The notes under the pieces: generated by a model
Databases searched by the model: none
The model's input: the letters and a program-made list of their open reading frames with translations, nothing else
What the model was told of the DNA's origin: nothing
Assembly (NCBI GenBank): GCA_016296775.1
Contig: JAEDIE010000001.1
Coordinates: forward strand, 1-64,000
Length of the DNA stretch: 64,000 nucleotides
DNA from: Bacilli bacterium
Lineage (GTDB): Bacteria; Bacillota_I; Bacilli_A; RFN20; CAG-826
Direction of reading: 5' to 3'
Program-made: the position numbers and the translations under genes
Shown here: one piece after another, positions 25,628 to 33,920 of the stretch
Position numbering within the stretch: position 1 is the stretch's first letter
Layout: each line of letters begins with the position of its first letter

Positions 25628-26596
25628 ATGAAAGAAATTGTAATAACTAATGAATTTTCTAATCAAAGAGTAGATAAGTATGTTCGTAAATACTTAAATG
25701 AAGCTCCTTTAAGTTTTATATATAAACTTTTTAGAAAAAAAGATGTAAAAGTAAATAATCATTGGGTAAAAGAAAATTATATTCTTCAAACTAATGATGT
25801 TTTAAGAATTTTTGTAAGTGATGCTCAACTTGAAGAATTTAATAAGCCAAAAGAGGTAAAGAATATTTCTTTTAAAGATCTAAATATTATTTATGAAGAT
25901 AATAATTTATTAATTGTTAATAAACCAAAAGGAATTCTTGTTCATGGAGATAGTAGTGAAAAAAGATTAACTTTAACTAATAAAGTTCAATCTTATATTA
26001 TGTCAAAAAATGAACAAACTGACTTTTTGTGTTCTCCAATTCATCGTCTTGATAGAAACACTTCTGGCTTAGTAATTTTTGCTAAAAATTTTAAAACCAG
26101 CCAGTATTTCATGGGGTTATTGAAAGAAAAAGAAAAAATTGAAAAGTATTATTTATGTTTAGTAGTTGGAAAAACTACTAAATCTGGAACCGTTAATATT
26201 CCTCTATATAAAGATGATGAAAGAGGAATGGTTTTTAAAGGAAATATTAATAACGGTGCAAAAGAAGCCATAACAAAATATGAGCTTATTGCAAGCAATA
26301 ATGATTTTAGTTTACTTAGTGTTCAAATTTTAACAGGAAGAACTCATCAAATTAGAGCTCATTTTAAAGAAATTAATCATCCTCTTGTAGGTGATGGAAA
26401 ATATGGTGATTTTAAAATTAATAAGGGATTTAATAGTGATTTTAACTATGATTCACAATTTTTACATGCCTATAAAATTAAATTTAATAATCTAGAAGGA
26501 GATTATAAATATTTATCTAATAAAGAATTTGTTTCTCCATTAAATGATAAAGAAAAAGAGATATTGAATAAGCTCAATATCCCTATGAAATCCTAA
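25628..26596 (+). CDS. RluA-family 23S rRNA pseudouridine synthase (RluC/RluD-like)
   Basis: A 322-residue protein with an N-terminal S4 RNA-binding domain (residues 1-75) and a pseudouridine synthase domain. The catalytic motif is HRLDRNTSGLVIFAKN near residue 140, with the Asp in HRLD, and GRTHQIRAHF follows near 239. It modifies uridines in large-subunit rRNA; the exact site is not clear from sequence. The ATG has AAGGAG about 14 nt upstream, an unusually long spacing. It is convergent with trpS, the stop codons being adjacent. Confidence 0.9.
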   Translation: MKEIVITNEFSNQRVDKYVRKYLNEAPLSFIYKLFRKKDVKVNNHWVKENYILQTNDVLRIFVSDAQLEEFNKPKEVKNISFKDLNIIYEDNNLLIVNKPKGILVHGDSSEKRLTLTNKVQSYIMSKNEQTDFLCSPIHRLDRNTSGLVIFAKNFKTSQYFMGLLKEKEKIEKYYLCLVVGKTTKSGTVNIPLYKDDERGMVFKGNINNGAKEAITKYELIASNNDFSLLSVQILTGRTHQIRAHFKEINHPLVGDGKYGDFKINKGFNSDFNYDSQFLHAYKIKFNNLEGDYKYLSNKEFVSPLNDKEKEILNKLNIPMKS

Positions 26597-27589
26597 CTAT
26601 TTATGGACATATAGTCCAACAGTTTTCTTAACTTTTATTAATGTTTTATTAGCAATATAATTAGCTCTTCTTGCGCCTTCATTTAATATTTCATCAATCT
26701 TTCCTGAAGCTAATACTTCTTTATATTTGGCTTGGAAAGGAGTTAATACTTCAATAACTACATCAGCAACAGCTTTTTTAAATTCACCATATCTATGACA
26801 ATCTTTAAAGATTTCTTCAGCTTCTTTAATAGTAATTTCTTTTAGTGAAGCATATATTTGAAGTAAGTTTGAAATTCCTGGTTTATTTACTGGATCAAAA
26901 TAGATATCACTTCCTAAATCAGTGACAGCGCTCATAATTTTCTTTCTAACAATATTTAAATCATCTTTTAAGAAAATATCACCTTTAGGATCACTTTTTG
27001 ACATTTTTCTTGTTGGATCACTCAAAGACATAATTCTAGCTCCAACTTTAGGAATAATAGGTTCAGGCATTTTAAATAATTCTTTATTGTATCTATTGTT
27101 AAATCTATGAACTAAATCTCTACATAATTCAACATGTTGTTTTTGATCTTCTCCAACTGGAACAACATCAGCATCGTAAAGTAAAATATCGCCACACATT
27201 AATACTGGATAAGCAAATAAACCTAAACCAATAGCGTTTTCATTCATTTTTTTAGATTTATCTTTAAATTGAGTCATTCTAGAAAGTTCACCCATGTAAA
27301 GATAGTTTTGTAAAATTGTATTAATTTCAGAATGTGCACTTACATCACTTTGAAGGAAAATAGTTGTTTTTTCTGGGTCTAATCCAGCTGCAATATAAAA
27401 TGCAACAATATCTTTTGTATTATTTCTAAGTTCAATTGGATCAATTGGTAAAGTTAAAGCATGTAAATCAGCTATAAAAATAAAATTTTCATAGTCATCT
27501 TGATATTTTTTAAAATTTTTTAATGCTCCAATATAATTTCCTAATGTTAAATTTCCTGTTGGTTTAATACCACTTAGCGATCTTTTCAT
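26597..27589 (-). CDS. trpS: Tryptophanyl-tRNA synthetase
   Basis: A 330-residue class I synthetase. The HIGH-equivalent is GNLTLGNYIGAL near residue 12 and the KMSKS loop is KMSKSDPKGD near residue 194, with VGEDQKQHVELCRDL characteristic of bacterial TrpRS. Length is normal. GAGG precedes the ATG. No T-box leader is visible: the upstream region is only about 120 nt and shared with cysS. Confidence 0.97.
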   Translation of the reverse strand: MKRSLSGIKPTGNLTLGNYIGALKNFKKYQDDYENFIFIADLHALTLPIDPIELRNNTKDIVAFYIAAGLDPEKTTIFLQSDVSAHSEINTILQNYLYMGELSRMTQFKDKSKKMNENAIGLGLFAYPVLMCGDILLYDADVVPVGEDQKQHVELCRDLVHRFNNRYNKELFKMPEPIIPKVGARIMSLSDPTRKMSKSDPKGDIFLKDDLNIVRKKIMSAVTDLGSDIYFDPVNKPGISNLLQIYASLKEITIKEAEEIFKDCHRYGEFKKAVADVVIEVLTPFQAKYKEVLASGKIDEILNEGARRANYIANKTLIKVKKTVGLYVHK

Positions 27590-27657
27590 AAACTTAGCCT
27601 CTTTATATTCTTTATAATTTTAACTTATTTATTTTATAATTCAATTTATATTTATTT

Positions 27658-27683
27658 ACTTATTCAATATTTATTGAATAAGT
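27658..27683. promoter_or_regulatory. Inverted repeat in the trpS-cysS intergenic region
   Basis: Two 12-nt arms (ACTTATTCAATA and its complement) are separated by two T. It is not followed by a T-run on either strand in terminator position, so it may be an operator or RNA hairpin in the cysS leader. Confidence 0.4.
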
Positions 27684-27709
27684 GATATATTTAAAAAGAG
27701 GATTTTAGT

Positions 27710-29041
27710 ATGGATATTTATTTATATAATTCATTGACAAATAAAATTGAAAAGTTTGTTCCACTTAAAGAAAACGAGTTAAAAATATATGTTTGTGGAC
27801 CTACTGTTTATAATGATCCACATATTGGAAACATGAGACCAGTAGTATTTTTTGATACATTAAATAGATTTTTTAGTTATGTTGGATATGATGTTAAATT
27901 TGTTTCAAATTATACCGATGTTGATGACAAGATTATTAATAAAGCTCTTCAAGAAGGAGTTGATGAAAAAGTTATTAGTGAAAGATATATTGCTAGATAT
28001 AAAGATTGTTTAGATAAATTGAATGTGCGTAGAGCTTATCAAAATCCTCGTGTAACCGAATATATGGATAAAATTGTCTCATATATTGATGGATTAGTTG
28101 CAAAAAACAATGCTTATGTTGTAGATAATGAAGTTTTCTTTGATGTAAAAAGTGTCAAAGATTATGGATGTTTATCTAATACTAAATTAGACGAATTAAA
28201 AGCTGGAGCTAGAATTGAATCTAACGACAAAAAGAAATGTCCATTTGATTTTCTTTTATGGAAAAAAACTGATGTTGGCGTTAAATGGGATACTAAATGG
28301 TGTTTAGGTAGACCTGGCTGGCACACTGAATGTTGTGTTATGATTGATTCAATTTTCAATGGAATGATTGATATTCATGGAGGAGGAAGTGATTTAAAAT
28401 TCCCTCATCATGAAAACGAAATAGCTCAAGCTATGGCAATGCATAATAATCATATTGCAAATTACTGGTTACATAATGCAATGATGAATATTAATGGAGA
28501 TAAGATGTCTAAATCTCTTGGTAATGTTATTTTAGCTAAGGATGCAATTGAACTTTATGGAGCTGATACTTTAAGACTTTTCTTAATTAATGCTCCATAT
28601 AGAAGTATTATTAATTTAACTGATAAAGCTATTCAAGATACAAAATCTATCTTAAACAAGGTAGATAATTGCTATAAACAATTAAATTTAGTATTAAATA
28701 TGAATGATAAATATGCATATGTTAAATCTAAATTCATGGATAAATTTTTAGAATATCTTTCAAATGATATGAATATTGCAAACGGTGTTACTTACTTATT
28801 AGATATTATTAAAGCTAGTAATCAAAGCTTAAGAGCAAAAGAATTAGACTATGATTTATTGAATGAATATTTCTCGACAATTAATGATATTTGTTCAATT
28901 TTAGGTCTTCATTATAGTGTTAAAAGATTTTCTAAAGAAGAAAAAACAATGTATAATGAGTATATAGAAGCAAAATCTAATAAAGATTTTGAAAAGAGCG
29001 ATATATTAAGAAAACAATTAATTGAACTTAATATTATTTAA
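27710..29041 (+). CDS. cysS: Cysteinyl-tRNA synthetase
   Basis: A 443-residue class I synthetase, slightly short of the usual 460-470. The HIGH-type motif is HIGNMRP after VCGPTVYNDP, the zinc/cysteine-recognition region is GRPGWHTECCVM near residue 203, and the KMSKS loop lies in GDKMSKSLGN near 265. GAGG precedes the ATG. The order cysS, then rlmB, then a SigH-like gene recalls the Bacillus cysS-mrnC-rlmB-rae1-sigH region, with mgtC here in the mrnC position. Confidence 0.97.
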   Translation: MDIYLYNSLTNKIEKFVPLKENELKIYVCGPTVYNDPHIGNMRPVVFFDTLNRFFSYVGYDVKFVSNYTDVDDKIINKALQEGVDEKVISERYIARYKDCLDKLNVRRAYQNPRVTEYMDKIVSYIDGLVAKNNAYVVDNEVFFDVKSVKDYGCLSNTKLDELKAGARIESNDKKKCPFDFLLWKKTDVGVKWDTKWCLGRPGWHTECCVMIDSIFNGMIDIHGGGSDLKFPHHENEIAQAMAMHNNHIANYWLHNAMMNINGDKMSKSLGNVILAKDAIELYGADTLRLFLINAPYRSIINLTDKAIQDTKSILNKVDNCYKQLNLVLNMNDKYAYVKSKFMDKFLEYLSNDMNIANGVTYLLDIIKASNQSLRAKELDYDLLNEYFSTINDICSILGLHYSVKRFSKEEKTMYNEYIEAKSNKDFEKSDILRKQLIELNII

Positions 29042-29056
29042 AGAAGGAGCTTGTTT

Positions 29057-29821
29057 ATGAATTTTTTAAATACTTTAACAGAAGCAACTGGCACAAGTGA
29101 TATTTCATGGACGAATACCATCGACGGATTTATTGTTGAATGGTTTAATAAGTTAGGAATATTTGGTAATTTTGCTTTAATTGTCTTGTCTTTATTACTT
29201 GCCACTTTATTTGGCGGAATTATTGGATATCAAAGAGAAATTAATGGACATGCTGCTGGATTTAGAACACATATTCTTATTGCTTTAGGTTCAAGTGTTA
29301 TTATGATTCTTTCAATTTATGGAATATCTATCGGAGGAACAAGAGATCCTATGAGATTTGCTGCAGCTGGTGTTACTGGAATTGGTTTCCTTGGTGCGGG
29401 AAGTATTATTCAAAACGGATTTAATATTAAAGGTTTAACTACAGCCGCTTCCATTTGGGTAACAATGGCAATTGGTATGGCTTGTGGAGCAGGTTATTTT
29501 GTTCTTGCTATTATTGCAACTGGAATTACAATGCTTTGTTTAAGTTCATTTGAAAAATTTGAAAAGAGAGTTTCAAAGAAAAATTCAAATATTATGGTTG
29601 TTGTTCGTTCAGATACACCTGTATTATCAACAATTATGGAAGTAAGTGAAAAGATGTCTATTACTGTTAAAGATCTTTCTTCTTCAATCGTCAATCAAAA
29701 TGGTGTCTCTTATTTAAGAATCGTATTTAGAGTTGCTTGTTTAGACTCGAATAAAGTTCAACAATTTGTAAGTGAAATTGGCGATGAACTTAAACCTTTA
29801 CAAATTAAAATTTTGCATTAA
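29057..29821 (+). CDS. mgtC: MgtC/SapB family membrane protein
   Basis: A 254-residue protein with four to five hydrophobic segments in residues 30-165. Conserved MgtC stretches are LLATLFGGIIGYQREINGHA, FRTHILIALGSS and FLGAGSII near residue 110. A soluble C-terminal ACT-like domain follows (about 180-254). MgtC proteins are linked to magnesium limitation and modulation of membrane ATPases. The start is ATG 29057 after AAGGAG. It sits between cysS and rlmB, where Bacillus carries mini-RNase III. Confidence 0.85.
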   Translation: MNFLNTLTEATGTSDISWTNTIDGFIVEWFNKLGIFGNFALIVLSLLLATLFGGIIGYQREINGHAAGFRTHILIALGSSVIMILSIYGISIGGTRDPMRFAAAGVTGIGFLGAGSIIQNGFNIKGLTTAASIWVTMAIGMACGAGYFVLAIIATGITMLCLSSFEKFEKRVSKKNSNIMVVVRSDTPVLSTIMEVSEKMSITVKDLSSSIVNQNGVSYLRIVFRVACLDSNKVQQFVSEIGDELKPLQIKILH

Positions 29822-29836
29822 TTTTATATATTTTTT

Positions 29837-29856
29837 CTAGATATATAAATATCTAG
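29837..29856. repeat. Inverted repeat downstream of mgtC
   Basis: CTAGATAT / ATATCTAG with a 4-nt ATAA loop, preceded by six T but not followed by a T-run on the plus strand. It could be a weak terminator or RNA-stabilising hairpin. Confidence 0.35.
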
Positions 29857-29922
29857 TAAAAATAATAAATAAACAGTTTTTAAAAATTTAACGTTAATTA
29901 TTTAAATATTTTTGAGGTGAAT

Positions 29923-30630
29923 ATGGATATTATATTTGGTACTAACACTATTATGAGTTCTTTAAAACTAGGGAGTGTTAAAAAACTATATTTGGTAAAT
30001 GGCTATAATAATGAAAAAGTATTATCTTTAGCCAAGAAAAATAACGTAAATATAGTTTATGTTCAAAAAAGCGAACTTGATAAGATGACTCATGGTGGAG
30101 TGCACCAAAATGTAGTTGGAGTTGTTAAAAACAAGGAATTACTTTCTTTTTCTAGTTTATTAAAAAGATTAGAAGGTATTAAGAATCCTCTTCTTGTAAT
30201 GCTTGATGAATTAAGTGACCCTCATAACTTAGGCGCAATATTAAGAAGTGGTGATGCTTTTTCCATTAACGGAATTATTTTTAAAAGCAAAAATCAAGTC
30301 GCATTAACTGAAACTGTAGCTAAAGTTTCAACAGGTGCGATTAATTTTATTGATTGTGTTCAAGTAGTAAATTTATCTCAAACAATAAAAGAATTGAAAA
30401 AACATGGTTTTTGGGTAATTGGTTTAGATGGAAATTCCTCATCTACATTAAAAGATATTCCAGGTGATGTTCCTCTTTGTGTTGTTGTTGGTAGTGAAGG
30501 ATTTGGTATATCAAGGTTAGTAAAAGAAAACTGCGATATGCTTGTAAAAATACCAATGACGGGTCATGTTGATTGTTTAAATGCTAGTGTAGCTTGTTCA
30601 ATCGCTCTTTATCAAATTCGCAATCGCTAA
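29923..30630 (+). CDS. rlmB: TrmH-family 23S rRNA 2'-O-methyltransferase (RlmB-like)
   Basis: A 235-residue SpoU/TrmH-fold enzyme expected to methylate the ribose of a conserved G in 23S rRNA domain V. The three SPOUT motifs are visible: LDELSDPHNLGAILRSGDAF (about 96-115), VVVGSEGFGISRLV (about 186-199) and IPMTGHVDCLNASVACSIAL near the C-terminus, the last containing the trefoil-knot asparagine. The start is ATG 29923, with GAGG 5 nt upstream; a GTG at 29917 is in frame but overlaps the ribosome binding site. Confidence 0.9.
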   Translation: MDIIFGTNTIMSSLKLGSVKKLYLVNGYNNEKVLSLAKKNNVNIVYVQKSELDKMTHGGVHQNVVGVVKNKELLSFSSLLKRLEGIKNPLLVMLDELSDPHNLGAILRSGDAFSINGIIFKSKNQVALTETVAKVSTGAINFIDCVQVVNLSQTIKELKKHGFWVIGLDGNSSSTLKDIPGDVPLCVVVGSEGFGISRLVKENCDMLVKIPMTGHVDCLNASVACSIALYQIRNR

Positions 30631-30651
30631 TTTTTGATAAGGATCGATTAT

Positions 30652-31281
30652 ATGGATAATGATGAAATAGTACGTGTTTTTGTTGACTCAAAAAAAGGTG
30701 ATATAAATTCTCAAAAGATAATTTTGTCTTTAATGAAAGAATATTGTCACCCATTAGTGTTAGTGTTTTATCCTAATGTTAAAAAGTTAGGAATAGATTA
30801 TTCTGATTTAGAAGAATTAATATTGGAAGCGTTATTTAACATTTATAAAAATGTAGATAGTAAAGATATTTATGATTTTAAAAACCTTGCTAAATTTTAT
30901 TATTTAAAAGCTGTTCAAAATGAGATCAGGTATCGAACAAGAAATAGTAGGAATGTATATTCAAACATGCTTTCTTTTGATAATCCTGAACAAAATGTTG
31001 AATTAATGTTAGCTAGAGAATCTAATTACAATAGAGATGATTTACGTGATGTTGTTGGAGATGATGAAATATATAAAGACACAATTATAGAAAATAATGC
31101 TAAGTTAACTATTAAAGAAAGAGCAGTAATAATTTTATTTTTAAATGACATAACTGTAAAAGAAATATCTCAAAAATATAAGTTAACTTATCAAACTGTA
31201 TATAAACATATTCGTAATGCTTTAAAGAAAATTAAAAGTTATATTGAAATTAAATATAAAGATGAATTTCATTTTCTTTAA
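30652..31281 (+). CDS. SigH-like alternative sigma factor
   Basis: A 209-residue sigma-70-family protein. Region 2 is diverged (YSDLEELILEALFNIYKN, then FKNLAKFYYLKAVQNEIRYRTRN). Region 4 at the C-terminus is a clear HTH: LTIKERAVIILFLNDITVKEISQKY, then LTYQTVYKHIRNALKKIKSYI. Its position after cysS and rlmB matches sigH in Bacillus, so it is probably a SigH/ComX-type factor rather than a housekeeping sigma. The start is ATG 30652 after AAGGA; TTG 30634 is less likely. The next operon, of Tad/pseudopilus-like membrane proteins, begins 42 nt later at a motif shared with comFA, which suggests a target regulon. Confidence 0.65.
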   Translation: MDNDEIVRVFVDSKKGDINSQKIILSLMKEYCHPLVLVFYPNVKKLGIDYSDLEELILEALFNIYKNVDSKDIYDFKNLAKFYYLKAVQNEIRYRTRNSRNVYSNMLSFDNPEQNVELMLARESNYNRDDLRDVVGDDEIYKDTIIENNAKLTIKERAVIILFLNDITVKEISQKYKLTYQTVYKHIRNALKKIKSYIEIKYKDEFHFL

Positions 31282-31306
31282 ATTTAAGGTTTAAAAATTT
31301 AAATTT
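31280..31306 (+). terminator. Weak AT-only hairpin after the sigma-factor gene
   Basis: AAATTTAA pairs with TTAAATTT over an 11-nt loop, with only two more T after the stem. It could be a weak terminator, but the stem is AT-only and the call is tentative. Confidence 0.3.
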
Positions 31307-31310
31307 TTGG

Positions 31311-31327
31311 CGTCTTGTATTATATGA
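31311..31327 (+). promoter_or_regulatory. Motif shared with the comFA upstream region
   Basis: CGTCTTGTATTATATGAAG begins at 31311 and includes the ATG of the next gene (31324). Nearly the same string, two bases shorter in the middle, lies at 63704-63720 before comFA. With no Shine-Dalgarno here, CGTCTTG may be a -10-type element of an alternative sigma factor driving a leaderless transcript. Confidence 0.4.
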
Positions 31328-32304
31328 AGCATTTATTTTTATCTTTATATTTATTGTTATCTATATTATTTAACCCTTTTAATGTTAAGAAGGTTAATGA
31401 ATTTAATATTAGTTCTAATATTGAATTTGATTGTTCAAGTATAGAGTTTGCTTTTGATTCAAGTTGTTATAAAGAATCAACATTTGAAGGAAAAATTAAA
31501 ATTACTAGATTAAAAGAAAGTAAAGAAAATTTTAATATAAATATTTCTATAATAAACGAAGGGTTTATTTATTCCTATTTAGATGATCCAACACTTAGTT
31601 ATAGTCAATATATTAGCTTTTTAAATTATTATTTCGATTTTAAAATTGATAAATCTTATTTAATTAATAACTTTAAAATTAGAATTGACTATAGTTATTT
31701 AGATAGTTATAAAACAATTTTTATTCCTTTTAGTAGTGACTATTTAAATATTGTGGATGAAGAAAAAGTAGATATCTATTATAAAGCTAAATTAGCAAAT
31801 AACACTTTATACATTTATAAAAATACCATTGATTTAACGTATATTTCTTTATTTAAAGATCAAATTTATTATGATTTTCTAAAGTTTAAATTTTTAAAAA
31901 TAAAGACTCAAGATGATACTTTGGTTTTAAATAGTGTAGTACTTGGATTAGAAGATAATAGTTCAGTTTTTAAAGATGTTTCTACTTATTTATTTAGTTA
32001 CGCTTTATTTCCTTTAAATTTTAAAAAAGAAGAAAATGAGTATTTTTGCTTCAATGAAAATCTCTTTTATTTAGATGAAACTTCTTTTTTATTAAAGAAA
32101 AATAGTAGTGAAAAAAATAATATTCTCACGAAAAACATTTATTTTCCTTCGAATAAATATGATGAATTTAAAGAATCATCAAGTTTTTTGATTTTAACAT
32201 TTAATAATTATTTAACTATTAAATATAACTTTTTGTTAACTGTTGAAAACAATTTAAGAAGTAAGGAATTCTTTATTTTACAATCTAATGAGGCATTATT
32301 ATGA
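31324..32304 (+). CDS. Exported protein of the Tad-like operon, unknown
   Basis: A 326-residue protein with an N-terminal hydrophobic stretch (residues 2-20) consistent with a signal peptide or anchor, followed by an Asn/Tyr/Phe-rich, beta-looking extracytoplasmic region. No family was recognised. It is first in a tightly packed five-gene run whose later members have pilus-assembly-like topology, so it may be a surface or periplasm-equivalent component of that machine. The ATG at 31324 lacks a ribosome binding site and is embedded in the motif shared with comFA. The TGA stop overlaps the next ATG. Confidence 0.6.
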   Translation: MKHLFLSLYLLLSILFNPFNVKKVNEFNISSNIEFDCSSIEFAFDSSCYKESTFEGKIKITRLKESKENFNINISIINEGFIYSYLDDPTLSYSQYISFLNYYFDFKIDKSYLINNFKIRIDYSYLDSYKTIFIPFSSDYLNIVDEEKVDIYYKAKLANNTLYIYKNTIDLTYISLFKDQIYYDFLKFKFLKIKTQDDTLVLNSVVLGLEDNSSVFKDVSTYLFSYALFPLNFKKEENEYFCFNENLFYLDETSFLLKKNSSEKNNILTKNIYFPSNKYDEFKESSSFLILTFNNYLTIKYNFLLTVENNLRSKEFFILQSNEALL

Positions 32305-32693
32305 TTAAACTAATTTTAATTATTTCGTCTATATTTACTTCATTATCGTTTTTAATAGATTGCTCATTAGTTAATTTAGAAAAGGAAAAAATAAGTAAAA
32401 AACTATATGATTTCCCATCTTATTTAGTGAATGATTCAATTAGATATTACGAAGAAAAAGATGAGTTAAAACCTTATATTAAGCAAACAGTCTTTGAAGA
32501 GAATGTAACATCTTATTTTAATAGTTTATTGATTGATAAAGTAAAATATATTGAGTACAAATATTTTTACTATAATGATCAAAATATCGTTTTAGATACG
32601 AGTGAATATAAAACAAACGCTGAAATAACTATAGATATTAATGTATCTACTTTTTATTCATTTAAATTTTATAAGGTTATAATGGTTTCTTAA
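32301..32693 (+). CDS. Small membrane-anchored protein, TadE/pseudopilin-like topology
   Basis: A 130-residue protein with one N-terminal hydrophobic helix (about residues 2-20) and a 110-residue extracytoplasmic tail ending in beta strands (TNAEITIDINVSTFYSFKFYKV). This is the size and layout of TadE/TadF-like minor pseudopilins, but no diagnostic residue can be cited. GAGG precedes the ATG, which overlaps the previous stop. The assignment is by topology and context only. Confidence 0.5.
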   Translation: MIKLILIISSIFTSLSFLIDCSLVNLEKEKISKKLYDFPSYLVNDSIRYYEEKDELKPYIKQTVFEENVTSYFNSLLIDKVKYIEYKYFYYNDQNIVLDTSEYKTNAEITIDINVSTFYSFKFYKVIMVS

Positions 32694-32695
32694 TT

Positions 32696-33367
32696 ATGGT
32701 CAATTTATTCTTTTTAGCTATAACTTTATTTATTTATATTTTTCAGGTTGTAATATTAAAAAACTACATTATTTCCTTATCATTTCCTTTAATTTTAGGT
32801 ATTTCTTTGATACTGATTAATGAGTTTATAAATTTTAGACTTAAAAATAATAAAAGTGAGAATTATAAGCTATATAACTATTTATTATTTGTTGCTAATA
32901 AGATAAAAAATAACGAGTTGAATTTGATAAGCTGTGAAGAAGAATTTAATAAAAGAGATATATTAAAAGAAAAAACAGATTTTAGAATTAACAATATAGA
33001 TTACTTAAAATATTTAAATACAAAAATAAATAATAAATATATAAATATGTTTATTAATGTTGTATCTAATAATAGTGAAATAGATATTTTGCTTTTTGAT
33101 TTAGAAGCAGAGCTATTAAGGATAATTACTATACATTCAAATTACTTTAAAAATTTAAAAGACGAAATTTTAAAGTCGTCTTTAGTTTTTATTCTTATTG
33201 AGTTCTTTTTCTTTATTTTTATTTTAATCTTAAACAATTTAAATTTAACAATATTTAATGAAAAATATATAGTTTTAGTAATTAATGTTCCTGTAATTTT
33301 GTTTATTTTATATTTATTTAGTTATTTGTTTAGAGGCAGCAAAAATGAAAAAGTTAAAATCAACTGA
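32696..33367 (+). CDS. Polytopic membrane protein, TadB/T2SS-F-like topology
   Basis: A 223-residue protein with two N-terminal hydrophobic helices (about 4-21 and 27-46), a charged cytosolic domain (about 50-160) and two C-terminal helices (about 163-183 and 190-212). That is the layout of TadB/TadC inner-membrane platform proteins (T2SS-F superfamily), though it is shorter than usual (about 290-320). Sequence similarity is not obvious by eye. It lies 2 nt after the previous gene and overlaps the next by 23 nt. Confidence 0.5.
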   Translation: MVNLFFLAITLFIYIFQVVILKNYIISLSFPLILGISLILINEFINFRLKNNKSENYKLYNYLLFVANKIKNNELNLISCEEEFNKRDILKEKTDFRINNIDYLKYLNTKINNKYINMFINVVSNNSEIDILLFDLEAELLRIITIHSNYFKNLKDEILKSSLVFILIEFFFFIFILILNNLNLTIFNEKYIVLVINVPVILFILYLFSYLFRGSKNEKVKIN

Positions 33368-33920
33368 TTACTTCTTAGTTTTTATATTTATTTTATTTGC
33401 TCTTTTATTTTCTTTAGCTTTATTTTTAAAAAAATACATTCTTATACTTATCGTAATAATGTACTTATTGCTTTTGTTATTAGGTATTAGACTTTTAGAA
33501 AAAAATAATGAAAAAGATCAAAATAACAAGGGAATAATAGGGAATTTTTATAATTATTATAGTCAATTAAGTAGTTTTTCTATCCAAGAAATTTCTAATT
33601 TAGAAATTAATAGAAGCGATACAGAGTTTCTATCTTTGCATCAAGAATTTATCTCATCTATTAAAGATTCCAATTCAATTTTTGGATATATTAAGTTTTT
33701 AAAATATTTAGATTGTAACGAAAAAGAAATACTTAAAAATATTTTCTTAATTAATCAAAAAGAGACTAAAAATAAAAAAGAGCTCATTTTAGAGAATAAA
33801 ATTAAATTGTCTTTAAAAACTAAAGAAAATAAAAAGCAATTAGGATTTACAATGGTTTTTATTGCACTTTTAGCAATACTTGTTATAACAATAGCTTTAG
33901 CAAAGGTGGTTATTGGATAA
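33345..33920 (+). CDS. Membrane protein, TadC/T2SS-F-like topology
   Basis: A 191-residue protein with two adjacent N-terminal hydrophobic helices (about 9-27 and 29-47), a charged middle domain and a C-terminal helix (about 166-189). The architecture parallels the preceding gene and suggests a TadB/TadC-like pair of platform proteins. GAGG lies 10 nt before the ATG, inside the preceding gene. The stop overlaps the next start (TAATG). No secretion ATPase is encoded nearby. Confidence 0.45.
   Translation: MKKLKSTDYFLVFIFILFALLFSLALFLKKYILILIVIMYLLLLLLGIRLLEKNNEKDQNNKGIIGNFYNYYSQLSSFSIQEISNLEINRSDTEFLSLHQEFISSIKDSNSIFGYIKFLKYLDCNEKEILKNIFLINQKETKNKKELILENKIKLSLKTKENKKQLGFTMVFIALLAILVITIALAKVVIG

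Noticed and set aside
27590..27709. T-box leader for trpS or cysS
   Set aside because: The interval is only about 120 nt, is shared by two divergent genes, and lacks T-box sequence blocks and a terminator/antiterminator pair.
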